The notes under the pieces are model-generated. The model saw only the letters and a program-made list of their open reading frames with translations. It searched no databases and had not been told where the DNA came from. From positions 1 through 64,000 of the forward strand of contig NZ_VLPS01000002.1 of the NCBI RefSeq assembly GCF_007570865.1: a stretch of 64,000 nt of DNA. Reading direction: 5' to 3'. The position numbers and the translations under genes are program-made. The stretch comes from Atlantibacter subterraneus (GTDB lineage Bacteria > Pseudomonadota > Gammaproteobacteria > Enterobacterales > Enterobacteriaceae). Shown piece by piece: positions 9,798 through 21,188 of this stretch. Positions within the stretch are counted from its first letter, which is position 1; each line of letters starts with the position of its first letter.

Positions 9798-12242
9798 TTA
9801 GGCCGCTTCAGGTTTTCGCAGTTTTTCCGGCATCTTTACCGGCTGAGTCGCCAGCTCCTCCGGCTCAAACTCATCCACGTTAATGCTGCGCAGACGGCTT
9901 TGTTCCGCTTTGACCAGGATATCCGCCTCTTCCTGAGTGATGTGTCCCTGCTCCAGCGCCTGTTTCGCCAGCATGTCGAGACGGGTGAAGGAAAGGTTTT
10001 TACCCAGCGCTTTACAGATGCGCTCGTGGATCGGTTCGGCGGCAATCACGTCCTGCAGCGCTTCTTCCAGCAGACCCACCGGATTGTACTCGCTCGGCGT
10101 CAGGTACTGGCCACGGCCGATGCGTGAACGGGTGGCAGACGGCGTTTGCAGGATCTTCGCTACTTTATGGTCCAGTTTGTCGGACGGCGCATCGTAACGG
10201 CGTCCCAGCGGGAAGATCACCACGCGCAGCAGCCCGGCGACCGCGCCGTTCGGGAAGTTACGCAGCAGATCGTCAATCGCCTGTTCGGCCTGGTGCAGCG
10301 CATCCTGAACGCCCCAGTGCAGCAGCGGCAGATCGGCTTCGTTACGGCCTTCGTCGTCATAGCGCTTCAGCACGGCAGACGCCAGGTAGAGCTGGCTCAG
10401 CACATCGCCCAGCCGCGCCGAGATACGCTCGCGGCGTTTCAGGCTGCCGCCCAGCACCGCCATCGACACGTCCGACAGCAGGGCCAGGTTGGCGCTCAGG
10501 CGGTTCAGGTGCTGATAGTAACGCTTAGTGGCATCGCGGGTCGGCGACCGGCTGGTTAAGCCGTTGGTCAGGCCCAGCCAGAAGCTGCGCACTTTGTTGC
10601 TGCCGACGTGGCCGATATGTTTGAACAGCAGCTTATCGAACGCATCCACATCGTTGTTCTGCGCTGCGGCCATTTCTTCCAGCACGTACGGATGGCAGCG
10701 AATCGCGCCCTGGCCGAAGATCATCATGCTGCGGGTCAGAATGTTCGCGCCTTCCACCGTAATCGCGATAGGCGCGCCCTGATAGGCACGGGCCAGGAAG
10801 TTGCTTTCGCCCAGCATGATGCCTTTACCGCCGGTGATATCCATCGCATCAATGATGGACTGCTGGCCGCGGTGGGTGCAGTGATACTTCACAATTGCCG
10901 ACAGCACCGCTGGTTTCTCGCCCAGCATAATGCCGTAGGTGATCAGCGACGCCGCCGCATCCATCACGTAAGCATTACCGGCGATACGCGCCAGCGGCTC
11001 TTCGATGCCTTCCATCTTACCGATGGAGATTTTGAACTGACGGCGAATATGCGCATAGGCACCGGTTGCCAGCGCGACGGACTTCAGGCCGCCGGTGGAG
11101 TTGGACGGCAGAGTGATGCCGCGGCCCACGGAGAGGCATTCCACCAGCATACGCCAGCCCTGGCCGGCCATCGCCGGGCCGCCGATGATGTAATCAATCG
11201 GTACGAAAATATCGTTGCCACGGGTCGGGCCATTCTGGAACGGCACGTTCAGCGGGAAGTGGCGTTTGCCGATTTCCACGCCCGGGGTGTTAGTCGGGAT
11301 CAGCGCACAGGTGATACCCAGTTCTTGCTCACCGCCCAGCAAACGATCCGGGTCAGAGAGTTTAAACGCCAGGCCCAGCACGGTAGCGATAGGGGCCAGG
11401 GTGATATAACGCTTGTTCCAGGTCAGGCGCATGCCCAGCACCTGCTCGCCTTTCCACTCGCCCATGCACACCACGCCGGTATCCGGGATAGCGCCCGCAT
11501 CGGAACCCGCTTCCGGGCTGGTCAGTGCAAAGCAGGGGATTTCCAGGCCACGGGCCAGACGCGGCAGATAGTGGTTCTTCTGCTCATCGGTGCCGTAATG
11601 CTGCAACAGCTCGCCCGGACCTAACGAGTTCGGTACCCCGACGGTGATCGCCAGAATGCCCGACACGCCAGAGAGTTTTTGCAGTACGCGCGACTGGGCG
11701 TAAGCCGAAAACTCCAGCCCGCCGTACTCTTTCTTGATGATCATCGCGAAGAAGCGATGCTCTTTCAGATACGCCCACAGTTCCGGCGGCAGATCGGCCA
11801 TTTCATGGGTGATCTGGAAGTCATTGGCCATACGGCACGCTTCTTCAACCGGACCGTCGATAAACGCCTGCTCTTCCGCCGTTAACTGCGGCTTCGGATA
11901 GTTGTGCAGCTTCTGCCAGTCAGGATTGCCCTGGAACAGTTCGCCTTCCCACCAGGTGGTCCCGGCGTCGATGGCTTCTTTTTCGGTGCGAGACATCGGC
12001 GGCATCACCTTGCGGAAACCTTTAAATACCGGCGCGGAAATCAGTGATTTACGCATCGGTACAAGGTTGAACGGCACAAGGATAATCGCGAGGGGAACCA
12101 GCACCCAGATTGACCACAGGCCAGACAGGCCTAAAGCCGCGGTCCAGGCAAGCAGGATCAGGCTGCTGACCAGCAGATTGACCCGGTGATAAAACAGCAC
12201 CCCGAGCAGAATAACGGTGGCAACAATACTCAACATCATCAT
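9798..12242 (-). CDS. fadE: Acyl-CoA dehydrogenase FadE
   Basis: At 814 aa it has the same length as E. coli FadE. Two N-terminal membrane-associated hydrophobic segments (about residues 2-62) are followed by an acyl-CoA dehydrogenase core. The core includes [15 protein letters not shown] (FAD/substrate strand) and the C-terminal helical domain with [20 protein letters not shown] and [11 protein letters not shown], the latter near the catalytic glutamate. It catalyses the first, FAD-dependent step of fatty-acid beta-oxidation at the inner membrane. An AGGGAGC ribosome site precedes the ATG, and a FadR-type operator lies 23 bp upstream, so repression by FadR is expected. Confidence 0.97.
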   Translation of the reverse strand: MMMLSIVATVILLGVLFYHRVNLLVSSLILLAWTAALGLSGLWSIWVLVPLAIILVPFNLVPMRKSLISAPVFKGFRKVMPPMSRTEKEAIDAGTTWWEGELFQGNPDWQKLHNYPKPQLTAEEQAFIDGPVEEACRMANDFQITHEMADLPPELWAYLKEHRFFAMIIKKEYGGLEFSAYAQSRVLQKLSGVSGILAITVGVPNSLGPGELLQHYGTDEQKNHYLPRLARGLEIPCFALTSPEAGSDAGAIPDTGVVCMGEWKGEQVLGMRLTWNKRYITLAPIATVLGLAFKLSDPDRLLGGEQELGITCALIPTNTPGVEIGKRHFPLNVPFQNGPTRGNDIFVPIDYIIGGPAMAGQGWRMLVECLSVGRGITLPSNSTGGLKSVALATGAYAHIRRQFKISIGKMEGIEEPLARIAGNAYVMDAAASLITYGIMLGEKPAVLSAIVKYHCTHRGQQSIIDAMDITGGKGIMLGESNFLARAYQGAPIAITVEGANILTRSMMIFGQGAIRCHPYVLEEMAAAQNNDVDAFDKLLFKHIGHVGSNKVRSFWLGLTNGLTSRSPTRDATKRYYQHLNRLSANLALLSDVSMAVLGGSLKRRERISARLGDVLSQLYLASAVLKRYDDEGRNEADLPLLHWGVQDALHQAEQAIDDLLRNFPNGAVAGLLRVVIFPLGRRYDAPSDKLDHKVAKILQTPSATRSRIGRGQYLTPSEYNPVGLLEEALQDVIAAEPIHERICKALGKNLSFTRLDMLAKQALEQGHITQEEADILVKAEQSRLRSINVDEFEPEELATQPVKMPEKLRKPEAA

Positions 12243-12264
12243 AGCTAAAAGCTCCCTGTCTTGT

Positions 12265-12281
12265 AGGAGGTCTGACCACTT
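12265..12281 (-). promoter_or_regulatory. FadR operator upstream of fadE
   Basis: The 17-mer AGGAGGTCTGACCACTT contains, on the minus strand, TGGTCAGACC, which fits the FadR consensus core TGGTCNGACC. It lies between the fadE start and the AT-rich promoter region, where the E. coli fadE operator also lies. Confidence 0.75.
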
Positions 12282-12470
12282 GTGATGATTAGGTTGTAGT
12301 GGAAGCGCAGTTTTTTAGCAATGTATTTACAATATAATTACAACCTGGTTCACATTGTTCCTGCCGATCGGCTGAAAACGTCATGAAAGGGGGCCGGGTG
12401 ATGCTTCTCGCTTTCAACCCTATCCGGTACACTGCGAGGGTTATTTTCATTCATCCTTAAGGAAATCCTC

Positions 12471-13052
12471 ATGTACCAGGATCTGATTCGCAGCGAGCTG
12501 AACGAAGCCGCAGAAACGCTGGCTAACTTCCTGAAAGACGACGCTAATATTCACGCCATCCAGCGTGCGGCGGTGCTGCTGGCGGACAGCTTTAAAGCGG
12601 GCGGCAAAGTGCTCTCCTGCGGCAACGGCGGTTCCCACTGCGACGCCATGCATTTTGCTGAAGAGCTGACGGGCCGTTACCGCGAGAACCGTCCGGGCTA
12701 TCCGGCAATCGCTATCTCTGACGTCAGCCACATCTCATGCGTGAGCAACGACTTCGGTTATGACTATATTTTCTCCCGCTACGTTGAGGCGGTTGGCCGC
12801 GACGGCGACGTGCTGCTGGGGATTTCCACCTCCGGCAACTCCGCTAACGTTATTAAAGCTATTGAAGCGGCCCGCGCCAAAGGGATGAAAGTGATCACCC
12901 TGACCGGCAAAGACGGCGGCAAAATGGCGGGCAGCGCGGATATTGAAATTCGCGTGCCGCACTTCGGCTATGCCGATCGCATTCAGGAGATCCATATCAA
13001 AGTGATCCACATCCTGATCCAGCTGATCGAAAAAGAGATGGTAAAAGCGTAA
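12471..13052 (+). CDS. gmhA: Sedoheptulose-7-phosphate isomerase (GmhA/LpcA)
   Basis: This 193-aa single SIS-domain protein matches GmhA length. The signature segments are [22 protein letters not shown] (phosphosugar binding) and [20 protein letters not shown]. The C-terminal [17 protein letters not shown] carries the conserved Glu/His helix. It converts sedoheptulose 7-phosphate to D-glycero-D-manno-heptose 7-phosphate, the first step of ADP-heptose synthesis for the LPS inner core. An AAGGAAA RBS is 8 bases upstream of the ATG. It is divergent from fadE and followed by its own terminator. Confidence 0.97.
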   Translation: MYQDLIRSELNEAAETLANFLKDDANIHAIQRAAVLLADSFKAGGKVLSCGNGGSHCDAMHFAEELTGRYRENRPGYPAIAISDVSHISCVSNDFGYDYIFSRYVEAVGRDGDVLLGISTSGNSANVIKAIEAARAKGMKVITLTGKDGGKMAGSADIEIRVPHFGYADRIQEIHIKVIHILIQLIEKEMVKA

Positions 13053-13061
13053 TTGCACGAC

Positions 13062-13083
13062 AGGGGCGCAAGCCCCTTTTTTG
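13062..13083 (+). terminator. Terminator after gmhA
   Basis: A GC-rich 6-bp stem AGGGGC-GCAA-GCCCCT is followed by a T-run (13077-13083). Confidence 0.75.
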
Positions 13084-13099
13084 AAACGGGAGGTGGGTG

Positions 13100-13867
13100 A
13101 TGTGTGAACTGCTCGGGATGAGCGCCAATGTGCCAACCGATATCTGCTTTAGCTTTAGCGGGCTGGTTCAGCGCGGCGGCGGCACCGGTCCGCATAAAGA
13201 TGGCTGGGGTATTACCTTTTATGAAGGTAAAGGCTGTCGCACCTTTAAAGACCCGCAACCCAGCTTTAATTCGCCGATTGCCCGGCTGGTCCAGGAGTAT
13301 CCGATAAAGTCCTGTTCGGTGGTGGCGCATATTCGCCAGGCGAACCGGGGAAAAGTGGCGCTGGAAAACACCCATCCTTTTACCCGCGAACTGTGGGGCC
13401 GTAACTGGACCTACGCGCACAACGGGCAGCTCAAAGGTTATCACGGTCTGGAAACCGGGAACTTCCGTCCGGTGGGGGAAACCGACAGCGAAAAAGCCTT
13501 TTGCTGGCTGCTGCATAAACTGACCGCGCGCTACCCGCGTACGCCTGGCAATATGGAAGCGGTGTTCCGCTATGTAGCGTCGCTGGCCGGGGAACTGCGC
13601 GAGAAGGGCGTATTCAATATGCTGCTGTCGGACGGGCGCTACGTCATGGCGTTTTGCTCGACCAACTTATTCTGGATAACCCGCCGTGCGCCGTTTGGCG
13701 TGGCGAAGCTGTTGGATCAGGATGTAGAAATCGACTTTCAGCAGGAGACCACACCCAACGATGTGGTCACCGTGATTGCCACTCAGCCGCTGACCGGCAA
13801 TGAAACCTGGCAGAAGATCATGCCAGGCGAGTGGGCATTATTTTGTCTCGGGGAGCGTATAGTTTGA
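13100..13867 (+). CDS. yafJ: Class II glutamine amidotransferase-like protein YafJ
   Basis: The ATG at 13100 is chosen because it puts the nucleophilic cysteine at residue 2 (MCELLGMS), required in Ntn-type glutaminases after Met removal. The product is then 255 aa, the size of E. coli YafJ. Other glutaminase-site elements are [22 protein letters not shown] and YAHNGQL. No partner synthase domain is fused, so the acceptor of the ammonia is unknown. Its last 30 bp overlap the convergent yafK coding sequence, an unusually long tail-to-tail overlap. Confidence 0.92.
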   Translation: MCELLGMSANVPTDICFSFSGLVQRGGGTGPHKDGWGITFYEGKGCRTFKDPQPSFNSPIARLVQEYPIKSCSVVAHIRQANRGKVALENTHPFTRELWGRNWTYAHNGQLKGYHGLETGNFRPVGETDSEKAFCWLLHKLTARYPRTPGNMEAVFRYVASLAGELREKGVFNMLLSDGRYVMAFCSTNLFWITRRAPFGVAKLLDQDVEIDFQQETTPNDVVTVIATQPLTGNETWQKIMPGEWALFCLGERIV

Positions 13868-14575
13868 GGCCAACTGCGGCTGCACAGGCTGGCTGCCGAT
13901 CGGTTTGCTGACCACATAGCGGCCATCCACCACCGAGACCACAGGCGGCTGGTGGGTGGCAGCGAAATAATCGTAACCCGGCTTCAATTGCTTCCAGAAA
14001 TCGATGTGATACGAGTATTTATGGCGCTGCATATTCGCGTCGGTCATGCGGAACGGATAAATGCTTACCTGCACGTTAGGCTGACCAAACACCAGCGCGC
14101 CGGTCACGAACTGGAAGATCTCGTCAATGCCCTGGTCGGTCATGGCGTAGCAGCCAACCGACACGCAGGCACCGTGGATCATCAGGTATTTGCCTTCATA
14201 GCCGTGCGCGCGGTCAAACGCGTTCGGGAAGCCAATGTTAATGGCTTTATAGAAGCGGCTATCCGGTTTCAGCTGGCTGCGCTGCACCGAGTAAAACCCT
14301 TCCGGGCTTTTGAAATCGCCCTGGCGCTGTTTCGGGCCGAGGCCGCCGGAATAGCTGCAGATGCGATAAGTGTCCAACAGCTGATACTGTTCGCCCATTT
14401 TCACATACAGATCGAGGGTGCGTTCTTCCTTAAAGATCTGAATATAAACCGGCGAGCCCATCAGCTGCTGTCTCAATTCTTTTTTGATTGGTGTGGCGCT
14501 GTCATTGCTGAGTAGACTGGCGAACGCCAGGCACGGCATCAGAAGCATCGCAAGTAACACTGCGATTTTACGCAT
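13838..14575 (-). CDS. dpaA: L,D-transpeptidase-fold protein YafK/DpaA (LdtF)
   Basis: Starting at [19 protein letters not shown], a cleavable signal peptide, gives 245 aa. The YkuD catalytic motif is [16 protein letters not shown], with the nucleophilic Cys in SVGC and His in IHG. In E. coli, YafK (DpaA/LdtF) hydrolyses the Lpp-diaminopimelate bond, releasing Braun lipoprotein from peptidoglycan, instead of making cross-links. It is periplasmic. The 3' end overlaps yafJ, and a 460-bp region separates it from the divergent nqr operon. Confidence 0.92.
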   Translation of the reverse strand: MRKIAVLLAMLLMPCLAFASLLSNDSATPIKKELRQQLMGSPVYIQIFKEERTLDLYVKMGEQYQLLDTYRICSYSGGLGPKQRQGDFKSPEGFYSVQRSQLKPDSRFYKAINIGFPNAFDRAHGYEGKYLMIHGACVSVGCYAMTDQGIDEIFQFVTGALVFGQPNVQVSIYPFRMTDANMQRHKYSYHIDFWKQLKPGYDYFAATHQPPVVSVVDGRYVVSKPIGSQPVQPQLASNYTLPETK

Positions 14576-15035
14576 ACTGCTTGTTTCCTTGATAAATCGA
14601 TAACAAATGCCGGAACGGCACAACAAAAAGAAACCCTAAATCGGACGATTCTGGATTGAGCGCTCACATTAGCACCGCTGTTATTTTTCGCAAGCGCGCC
14701 GAGGTGAGTTTACAATTCAGTTTTGCTACACAGTATTGCCTGGCCCGCCTGCGCGCGGCAAAAACTTTGCGCGCTTGCTCGCAGTTATGATTCCTTTTCA
14801 TCTATTTCTGACGCTAATCAAACGATTGATGGTACCATTCACGCCGTATGATGACCTGCACAGAAGAAAGGAAATTCTCCTGACGATCATTACCCGAATT
14901 CTGCCTTTTCTGGCGTTGTCGGCCGTAGCGCATTCGTAATGTCCCATCCTTCTTTTCTTCCACATTGCAGCGACGTTCAACTCTGGTTTCGGCATTCCAT
15001 GCCGGGAATTACGTTAACTATTCCGTGCTAACCTT
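14576..15035. other. Intergenic region between yafK and nqrA
   Basis: This 460-bp spacer between divergent genes must hold the nqr and yafK promoters. A plus-strand hydrophobic reading frame of about 50 codons (14787-14939) has no convincing ribosome site and I do not call it. At 14927-14941 a 15-mer, AGCGCATTCGTAATG, is identical to part of the thrW anticodon arm (37697-37711). No terminator or operator was recognised. Confidence 0.5.
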
Positions 15036-16379
15036 ATGATTAAAATTAAAAAAGGGCTAAATCTTCCCATCGCGGGCCTGCCGGAACAGCAGGTGACGGA
15101 TGGCCCCGTTATCCAGCACGTAGCCTTGCGCGGCGAGGAGTACGTTGGCATGCGCCCCTCCATGCTGGTCAAAGAAGGCGACCGGGTGCTAAAAGGGCAG
15201 GCGCTGTTCGAAGATAAAAAAATCCCCGGTGTGCTGTTCACCGCGCCCGCCAGCGGCGAGGTGGTGGCAATCAACCGTGGGGAAAGACGCATTCTACAAT
15301 CTGTGGTGATCCGCATTGAAGGCGACGAGCAGCGAACCTTCGCCCGCTATGAGCGCGCCTCGCTGGCCTCATTGCCCCGTGAAACGGTGCAGAGCCAACT
15401 GCTGGATTCCGGCTTATGGACGGCGTTCCGCACCCGTCCATTCAGTAAAGCGCCGGTACCGGGTAGCATACCCACGGCGATTTTCGTCACCGCCATGGAC
15501 ACCAACCCCCTGAGCGCCAACCCGGAGCCAATTATTCTCAGCCACCGCGCCATGTTTGACGCGGGATTGAGCGTGCTCACGCGGCTGACGCCGGGTAAAG
15601 TGCACGTTTGCCAGGCCAGCGGCGGCAAGCTTGGCGGCCATACCAGCGGCCAGGTGACGTTTAATGAATTCGCCGGACCGCATCCGGCGGGCCTGCCGGG
15701 CACCCATATTCACTTCCTGGAGCCGGTCAGCCTGCATAAGCAGGTATGGCACCTGAACTATCAGGATGTGATTGCCATCGGCAAGCTGTTTATCGAGGGC
15801 GAACTGTGGACCGAGCGCGTCATCGCTCTCGGCGGCCCGCAGGTCAAAAATCCGCGCTTGATCCGCACCCGCCTTGGCGCATCGCTGGACGAGCTCACCG
15901 CAGGGGAGTTGCAGGACGGCGATAATCGCATTATTTCCGGTTCGGTGCTCAACGGCGTGCGCGCCCACGGGCCGCATGCCTGGCTCGGGCGCTTTCATTT
16001 GCAGGTCAGCGTCCTGCCCGAAGGCGGCGATAAAGAGCTGTTCGGCTGGGTGATGCCCGGCAAAGAGAAGTTCTCGATTACCCGCACCACGCTGGGCCAT
16101 TTCCTGAAAAACAAACTGTTCAACTTCTCCACCGATACCAACGGTGGGGAACGCGCCATGGTGCCGATCGGCAACTACGAGCGCGTGATGCCGTTAGATA
16201 TCTTACCCACTCTGCTGCTGCGCGATTTGCTGGCGGGCGATACCGACGCCGCCCAGGCGCTGGGTTGCCTGGAGCTGGATGAAGAGGATTTAGCGCTCTG
16301 CACCTATGTTTGCCCCGGAAAGTATGAGTACGGCCCGGTGCTGCGCGACGTGTTAACCCGTATTGAGCAGGAAGGATAA
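15036..16379 (+). CDS. nqrA: Na+-translocating NADH:quinone reductase subunit A
   Basis: The 447-aa protein starts [14 protein letters not shown], the conserved NqrA N-terminus, and has the barrel-sandwich hybrid and SLBB-like regions of the family. It is the peripheral, cofactor-free subunit that interacts with NqrB near the ubiquinone site. It is the first gene of the compact nqrABCDEF-nqrM operon, with 2 bp to nqrB. The complex oxidises NADH, reduces ubiquinone and exports Na+. Confidence 0.97.
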   Translation: MIKIKKGLNLPIAGLPEQQVTDGPVIQHVALRGEEYVGMRPSMLVKEGDRVLKGQALFEDKKIPGVLFTAPASGEVVAINRGERRILQSVVIRIEGDEQRTFARYERASLASLPRETVQSQLLDSGLWTAFRTRPFSKAPVPGSIPTAIFVTAMDTNPLSANPEPIILSHRAMFDAGLSVLTRLTPGKVHVCQASGGKLGGHTSGQVTFNEFAGPHPAGLPGTHIHFLEPVSLHKQVWHLNYQDVIAIGKLFIEGELWTERVIALGGPQVKNPRLIRTRLGASLDELTAGELQDGDNRIISGSVLNGVRAHGPHAWLGRFHLQVSVLPEGGDKELFGWVMPGKEKFSITRTTLGHFLKNKLFNFSTDTNGGERAMVPIGNYERVMPLDILPTLLLRDLLAGDTDAAQALGCLELDEEDLALCTYVCPGKYEYGPVLRDVLTRIEQEG

Positions 16380-16381
16380 GC

Positions 16382-17620
16382 ATGGGTTTGAAGCACTTTT
16401 TTGAAAAGCTGGAGCCGCATTTTATTGAGGGCGGCAAGCTGGCGAAGTATTACCCGCTGTATGAAGCGACGGTCACCATCTTTTACACGCCGGGCATGGT
16501 CACGAAGGGCGCGTCCCACGTGCGCGACGCCATCGACTTAAAGCGCATGATGATCCTGGTGTGGTTCGCGGTGTTCCCGGCTATGTTCTGGGGCATGTAC
16601 AACGTCGGGCTGCAAACCATACCTGCTCTTCACAAGCTCTACGAGCCCGCTCAGCTGGCGCAGGTAATTGCCAACAACTGGCATTACCAGATGGCCCAGT
16701 GGCTGGGCGTGAGTTTTGCGCCGGACGCGGGCTGGATCAGCATGATGACGCTGGGAGCCGTTTACTTTCTGCCGCTCTACCTGACGGTATTTCTGGTGGG
16801 CGGGTTCTGGGAAGTGCTGTTCGCCATCGTGCGCAAACATGAAATCAATGAAGGCTTTTTCGTTACCTCGATCCTGTTTGCCCTGATTGTTCCACCGACG
16901 CTGCCGCTGTGGCAGGCGGCGCTGGGCATCAGCTTCGGCGTGGTGATCGCTAAAGAGCTGTTCGGCGGCACCGGGCGCAACTTCCTCAACCCGGCGCTGG
17001 CGGGGCGCGCGTTCCTGTTCTTCGCCTATCCGGCGCAAATTTCCGGCGACCTGGTGTGGACCGCCGCGGACGGATTTTCCGGCGCGACGCCGCTTTCCCA
17101 GTGGGCAACGGGCGGCGGCGAATCGCTGGTAGACGTCACCACCGGCCTGCCGGTGAGCTGGATGGACGCTTTCTTAGGCTTCATTCCCGGCTCGATTGGC
17201 GAAGTGTCTACCCTGATGATCCTGATTGGCGGCGCGATTATCCTGTTTGGCCGCGTCGCTTCCTGGCGCATCGTGGCGGGCGTGATGGTGGGTATGATTG
17301 CTACCGCCACGCTGTTTAACCTTATCGGCTCCGACACCAACCCGTTATTCTCCATGCCCTGGTACTGGCATCTGGTGCTCGGCGGGTTCGCCTTCGGGAT
17401 GATGTTCATGGCCACCGATCCGGTGTCCGCTTCCTTTACCGAGAAGGGCAAATGGTGTTACGGCGCGTTGATTGGCGTGATGTGCGTGTTGATCCGCGTG
17501 GTCAACCCGGCGTATCCGGAAGGGATGATGCTGGCGATCCTGTTCGCCAACCTGTTCGCGCCGCTGTTCGACTACGTGGTGGTGCAGGCCAATATCAAGC
17601 GGAGGGCGTCCCGTGGCTGA
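16382..17620 (+). CDS. nqrB: Na+-NQR subunit B
   Basis: This 412-aa integral membrane protein has about ten hydrophobic helices and belongs to the NqrB/RnfD family. The covalent FMN attachment threonine is in the motif [13 protein letters not shown] (Thr in SGAT). It carries FMN and riboflavin sites and forms the main Na+ pathway and quinone site. The 3' end overlaps nqrC by 8 bp, indicating translational coupling. Confidence 0.97.
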   Translation: MGLKHFFEKLEPHFIEGGKLAKYYPLYEATVTIFYTPGMVTKGASHVRDAIDLKRMMILVWFAVFPAMFWGMYNVGLQTIPALHKLYEPAQLAQVIANNWHYQMAQWLGVSFAPDAGWISMMTLGAVYFLPLYLTVFLVGGFWEVLFAIVRKHEINEGFFVTSILFALIVPPTLPLWQAALGISFGVVIAKELFGGTGRNFLNPALAGRAFLFFAYPAQISGDLVWTAADGFSGATPLSQWATGGGESLVDVTTGLPVSWMDAFLGFIPGSIGEVSTLMILIGGAIILFGRVASWRIVAGVMVGMIATATLFNLIGSDTNPLFSMPWYWHLVLGGFAFGMMFMATDPVSASFTEKGKWCYGALIGVMCVLIRVVNPAYPEGMMLAILFANLFAPLFDYVVVQANIKRRASRG

Positions 17621-18407
17621 GGTGAAAAGTTTCGATACCCCAGGCAGAACGCTGCTGGCGGTGCTGGTGCTGTGCCTGGTGTGCTCGGTGATTGTGGCCG
17701 GTTCGGCAGTGGGGCTGAAGTCGCGCCAGCAGGAGCAAAAACTGCTCGATAAGCAGCGCAATATTTTGCAGGTTGCCGGGCTGATGGCTCCCAACTTAAC
17801 CAACGAAGAGGTGAAATCGATTTACGACACGCGTATCAGCGCACGTCTGGTCGATTTAAAAACCGGCGAATTCGTAAATAAAGATCCGGCGCAGTTCGAT
17901 CAAAGCCTGGCCCTGAAAGACCCGGATCTCAGCATCGCGCTGCCCGCGGAGCAGGACCCGGCTGGCATTAAGCGCCGCAGCAATATTGCGGAAATCTATC
18001 TGGTACGCGACGAGCAGCAGCAGACGCAGGAGATCGTGCTGCCGGTGTACGGCAACGGGCTGTGGTCGGTGATGTACGCTTTTGTGGCGCTGGATACCGA
18101 TGGCCGCACCGTTAAGGGCATTACTTACTATGACCACGGCGAAACGCCGGGGCTGGGCGGCGAAATCGAAAACCCGAACTGGCAGCAGCGCTGGATCGGG
18201 AAAAAGCTGCTTGATGAGAGCGGCAAGCCAGCGCTGAAGATGGTTAAAGGCGGCGCGCGTTCAGGCGATGAATACGGCGTGGACGGGCTTTCCGGCGCGA
18301 CGCTGACCTCCAACGGCGTGCAGCACAGTTTCGATTTCTGGATGGGCGAACTCGGTTTTGGCCCGTTCTTAAAACGTCTTCGTGAAGGAGCGCTCAACAA
18401 TGGCTGA
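17613..18407 (+). CDS. nqrC: Na+-NQR subunit C
   Basis: At 264 aa, it has one N-terminal transmembrane helix (about residues 12-33) and a periplasmic FMN-binding domain. The flavinylation motif is [14 protein letters not shown], with FMN bound through phosphoester to the Thr of SGAT. Attachment requires an ApbE flavin transferase, whose gene is not in this operon. The stop codon overlaps the nqrD start region. Confidence 0.97.
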   Translation: MAEVKSFDTPGRTLLAVLVLCLVCSVIVAGSAVGLKSRQQEQKLLDKQRNILQVAGLMAPNLTNEEVKSIYDTRISARLVDLKTGEFVNKDPAQFDQSLALKDPDLSIALPAEQDPAGIKRRSNIAEIYLVRDEQQQTQEIVLPVYGNGLWSVMYAFVALDTDGRTVKGITYYDHGETPGLGGEIENPNWQQRWIGKKLLDESGKPALKMVKGGARSGDEYGVDGLSGATLTSNGVQHSFDFWMGELGFGPFLKRLREGALNNG

Positions 18408-19038
18408 AATCAGCAACATGAAAGAGATCAAGCGGGTACTGGTCAGCCCGCTGGTGGATAACAACCCGATCTCCTTGCAGGTGCTTGGCGTCTGTTCGGC
18501 GCTGGCGGTCACCACCAAACTGGAAACCGCCTTTGTTATGACCCTGGCGGTGACGCTGGTAACGGCGTTCTCCAGCATGTTTATCTCGATGATCCGTCAC
18601 TACATCCCCAACAGCGTGCGCATCATCGTGCAGATGGCGATCATCGCCTCGCTGGTGATCGTGGTGGATCAGATCCTGCGCGCCTTCGCCTACGAGATCT
18701 CCAAACAGCTGTCGGTGTTTGTCGGCCTGATCATCACTAACTGTATTGTGATGGGGCGCGCCGAAGCCTACGCCATGAAATCGCCGCCACTGGCAAGCTT
18801 TATGGACGGCATCGGTAACGGCTTGGGCTACGGCGTGATTTTGATTGTGGTCGGCTTCCTGCGCGAGCTTTTCGGCAGCGGCAAACTGTTTGGCGTCACC
18901 GTACTGGATACCGTACAAAACGGCGGCTGGTACTTGCCGAACGGCTTATTCCTGCTGGCCCCGAGCGCGTTCTTTATTATCGGGCTGCTGATTTGGGCGC
19001 TGCGTACCCTGAAGCCCGAACAGCAGGAAAAGGAGTAA
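18400..19038 (+). CDS. nqrD: Na+-NQR subunit D
   Basis: The ATG at 18400 ([18 protein letters not shown]), preceded by GAAGGAG, gives 212 aa. An upstream ATG at 18382 lies inside nqrC and lacks a better ribosome site. This is a six-helix membrane subunit of the NqrD/RnfE family, paralogous to NqrE, with [18 protein letters not shown] carrying the conserved Cys of the intramembrane iron centre. Confidence 0.96.
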   Translation: MAEISNMKEIKRVLVSPLVDNNPISLQVLGVCSALAVTTKLETAFVMTLAVTLVTAFSSMFISMIRHYIPNSVRIIVQMAIIASLVIVVDQILRAFAYEISKQLSVFVGLIITNCIVMGRAEAYAMKSPPLASFMDGIGNGLGYGVILIVVGFLRELFGSGKLFGVTVLDTVQNGGWYLPNGLFLLAPSAFFIIGLLIWALRTLKPEQQEKE

Positions 19039-19041
19039 TCC

Positions 19042-19638
19042 ATGGCCCATTACATAAGCCTGTTTGTGCGCGCGGTGTTTGTCGAAAACATGGCGCTGGC
19101 CTTCTTCCTGGGGATGTGTACCTTCCTGGCGGTGTCGAAAAAGGTCTCGACGGCGTTTGGCCTCGGCGTGGCGGTCACCGTGGTGCTGGGCATTTCGGTG
19201 CCGGTCAACAACCTGGTGTATAACCTGGTGCTGCGCGATGGCGCGCTGGTGGACGGCGTTGACCTGAGCTTCCTCAACTTCATCACCTTTATCGGCGTGA
19301 TTGCCGCACTGGTGCAGATCCTGGAGATGATCCTCGATAAGTACTTCCCGTCGCTGTACAACGCGCTGGGCATCTTCCTGCCGCTGATCGCGGTGAACTG
19401 CGCCATCTTCGGCGGCGTCTCGTTTATGGTGCAGCGCGACTATAACTTCAGCGAATCCATCGTTTACGGCTTTGGCTCCGGCATCGGCTGGATGCTGGCG
19501 ATTGTCGCCATGGCGGGGATCCGGGAAAAGCTGAAGTACGCCAATGTGCCAGCGGGTCTGCGCGGCCTGGGGATTACCTTTATTACCACCGGCCTGATGG
19601 CGCTGGGCTTTATGTCCTTCTCCGGTGTGCAGCTTTAA
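19042..19638 (+). CDS. nqrE: Na+-NQR subunit E
   Basis: This 198-aa six-helix membrane subunit of the NqrE/RnfA family starts 4 bp after nqrD. The segments [18 protein letters not shown] and [11 protein letters not shown] hold the two conserved cysteines that, with those of NqrD, ligate the membrane-embedded iron centre. It is oriented inversely to NqrD in the complex. Confidence 0.97.
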   Translation: MAHYISLFVRAVFVENMALAFFLGMCTFLAVSKKVSTAFGLGVAVTVVLGISVPVNNLVYNLVLRDGALVDGVDLSFLNFITFIGVIAALVQILEMILDKYFPSLYNALGIFLPLIAVNCAIFGGVSFMVQRDYNFSESIVYGFGSGIGWMLAIVAMAGIREKLKYANVPAGLRGLGITFITTGLMALGFMSFSGVQL

Positions 19639-19647
19639 GGGATTGCT

Positions 19648-20874
19648 ATGACAGAAATATTACTTGGCGTGGGGATGTTCACGCTGATTGTTCTGGTGCT
19701 TTCAGTGCTGATTTTGTTCGCCAAATCGCTGCTGGTTAACGCCAGCGATGTGGTGATTGAAATCAACGACGACGCCGATAAACAGTTTCGCGCGCCAGCG
19801 GGGGACAAGCTGCTCAACACCTTATCGAACCAGGGGATCTTCGTTTCATCCGCCTGCGGCGGCGGTGGCTCCTGCGGCCAGTGCCGCGTGACGGTGAAAT
19901 CCGGCGGCGGGGACATTCTGCCCACCGAGCGGGCGCATATCTCGAAACGCGAAGCCAAAGAGGGCTGCCGTCTGGCCTGCCAGGTGGCGGTGCGCCAGGA
20001 TATGAAAATCGAACTGCCGGAAGAGATTTTTGGCATTAAGAAATGGCAGTGCGAAGTGATCTCTAACGATAACAAAGCCACGTTTATCAAAGAGCTGAAA
20101 CTGCGCATTCCCGAAGGTGAAGACGTGCCGTTCCGTGCGGGTGGCTACATTCAAATCGAATGCCCGCCGCACACGGTGAATTACGCCGATTTCGACGTGC
20201 CGCAGGAATATCGCAGCGACTGGGAAAAATTCAATCTGTTCCGCTTCCAGTCAACCGTGACCGAACCCTGCGTGCGCGCCTATTCCATGGCGAACTACCC
20301 GGATGAAAAGGGCATCATCATGCTGAACGTGCGTATCGCCACGCCGCCGCCGAACGTGCCTGATGCGCCGCCGGGGATTATGTCCTCCTATATCTGGTCG
20401 CTGAAGGCCGGGGACAGCGTGACCATTTCCGGGCCGTTCGGCGAGTTCTTCGCGAAAGAGACCGATGCCGAAATGGTGTTTATCGGCGGTGGGGCAGGGA
20501 TGGCACCGATGCGCTCGCATATTTTCGACCAGCTGGTACGCCTGAAAACCCAACGTAAAATCAGCTTCTGGTACGGCGCGCGCTCGATGCGTGAAATGTT
20601 CTACCAGGAAGAGTTTGAGCAGCTGGCGCGGGATAACCCGAACTTTAGCTTCCATATTGCGTTGTCAGATCCGCTACCGGAGGACAACTGGACCGGCTAT
20701 ACCGGGTTTATCCATAATGTGCTGTATGAAAACTACCTGCGCGACCATCCTGCGCCGGAAGATTGCGAGTTCTATATGTGCGGTCCGCCGATGATGAACG
20801 CTGCGGTCATTACCATGCTGAAGAATCTTGGCGTTGAGGATGAAAACATCCTGCTGGATGATTTCGGAGGTTAA
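19648..20874 (+). CDS. nqrF: Na+-NQR subunit F (NADH-oxidising flavo-iron-sulfur subunit)
   Basis: In this 408-aa protein an N-terminal membrane helix (about 5-25) is followed by a plant-type ferredoxin domain with 2Fe-2S ligands in [14 protein letters not shown] and RLACQ. A ferredoxin-NADP+ reductase-like module follows, with FAD motif [13 protein letters not shown] motif [12 protein letters not shown] and the C-terminal [10 protein letters not shown]. It takes electrons from NADH and passes them inward. The stop overlaps the nqrM start (TAATG). Confidence 0.97.
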   Translation: MTEILLGVGMFTLIVLVLSVLILFAKSLLVNASDVVIEINDDADKQFRAPAGDKLLNTLSNQGIFVSSACGGGGSCGQCRVTVKSGGGDILPTERAHISKREAKEGCRLACQVAVRQDMKIELPEEIFGIKKWQCEVISNDNKATFIKELKLRIPEGEDVPFRAGGYIQIECPPHTVNYADFDVPQEYRSDWEKFNLFRFQSTVTEPCVRAYSMANYPDEKGIIMLNVRIATPPPNVPDAPPGIMSSYIWSLKAGDSVTISGPFGEFFAKETDAEMVFIGGGAGMAPMRSHIFDQLVRLKTQRKISFWYGARSMREMFYQEEFEQLARDNPNFSFHIALSDPLPEDNWTGYTGFIHNVLYENYLRDHPAPEDCEFYMCGPPMMNAAVITMLKNLGVEDENILLDDFGG

Positions 20875-21089
20875 TGATGCTGACCATTTTTATCGCCACC
20901 TTTGCCATCTTCCTGCTGGTGGTTTTCGGCATGTCGCTCGGCGTGCTGATCAAACGCAAAACCCTCCAGGGCAGTTGCGGGGGGATCTCCGCGCTGGGAA
21001 TGGAAAAGGTGTGCGATTGCCCCGAGCCCTGCGATGCGCGTAAAAAACGCATGGCCCGGGCGGCCCAGCGCCAGAACCGCATTCTCTAA
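20874..21089 (+). CDS. nqrM: NqrM, Na+-NQR maturation factor (DUF539)
   Basis: This 71-aa protein has one N-terminal membrane helix followed by the Cys-rich segment GSCGGISALGMEKVCDCPEPC, the hallmark of NqrM, which delivers or assembles the iron centre between NqrD and NqrE. It overlaps nqrF by one base. In many gammaproteobacteria apbE lies between nqrF and nqrM; here it does not. Confidence 0.93.
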   Translation: MMLTIFIATFAIFLLVVFGMSLGVLIKRKTLQGSCGGISALGMEKVCDCPEPCDARKKRMARAAQRQNRIL

Positions 21090-21152
21090 TCTGAATCGCC
21101 TCCTCTCTGGAGGCGATGTCTTATCCGGCTCTTCTCAATTTGCCAAATCAGG

Positions 21153-21168
21153 CTGTATACTTATCCAG
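21153..21168 (+). promoter_or_regulatory. LexA (SOS) box of dinB
   Basis: CTGTATACTTATCCAG fits the LexA pattern CTGT-N8-ACAG with one mismatch (CCAG) and lies 20 bp before the dinB start, where the E. coli dinB LexA box is found. Confidence 0.85.
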
Positions 21169-21188
21169 TGTTATTCCTGAGGTGGGCT

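Noticed and set aside
10608..11624. 338-codon plus-strand open frame opposite fadE
   Set aside because: It is antisense to the strongly conserved fadE core in GC-rich sequence, is His/Gln/Arg-rich, and has no recognisable motif or ribosome site.
14736..14939. 67-codon hydrophobic frame upstream of nqrA
   Set aside because: No ribosome site at either in-frame Met and no family resemblance; kept only as a note in the intergenic entry.
15414..16100. 228-codon minus-strand frame opposite nqrA
   Set aside because: Antisense shadow within a compact operon, with no promoter or ribosome site.
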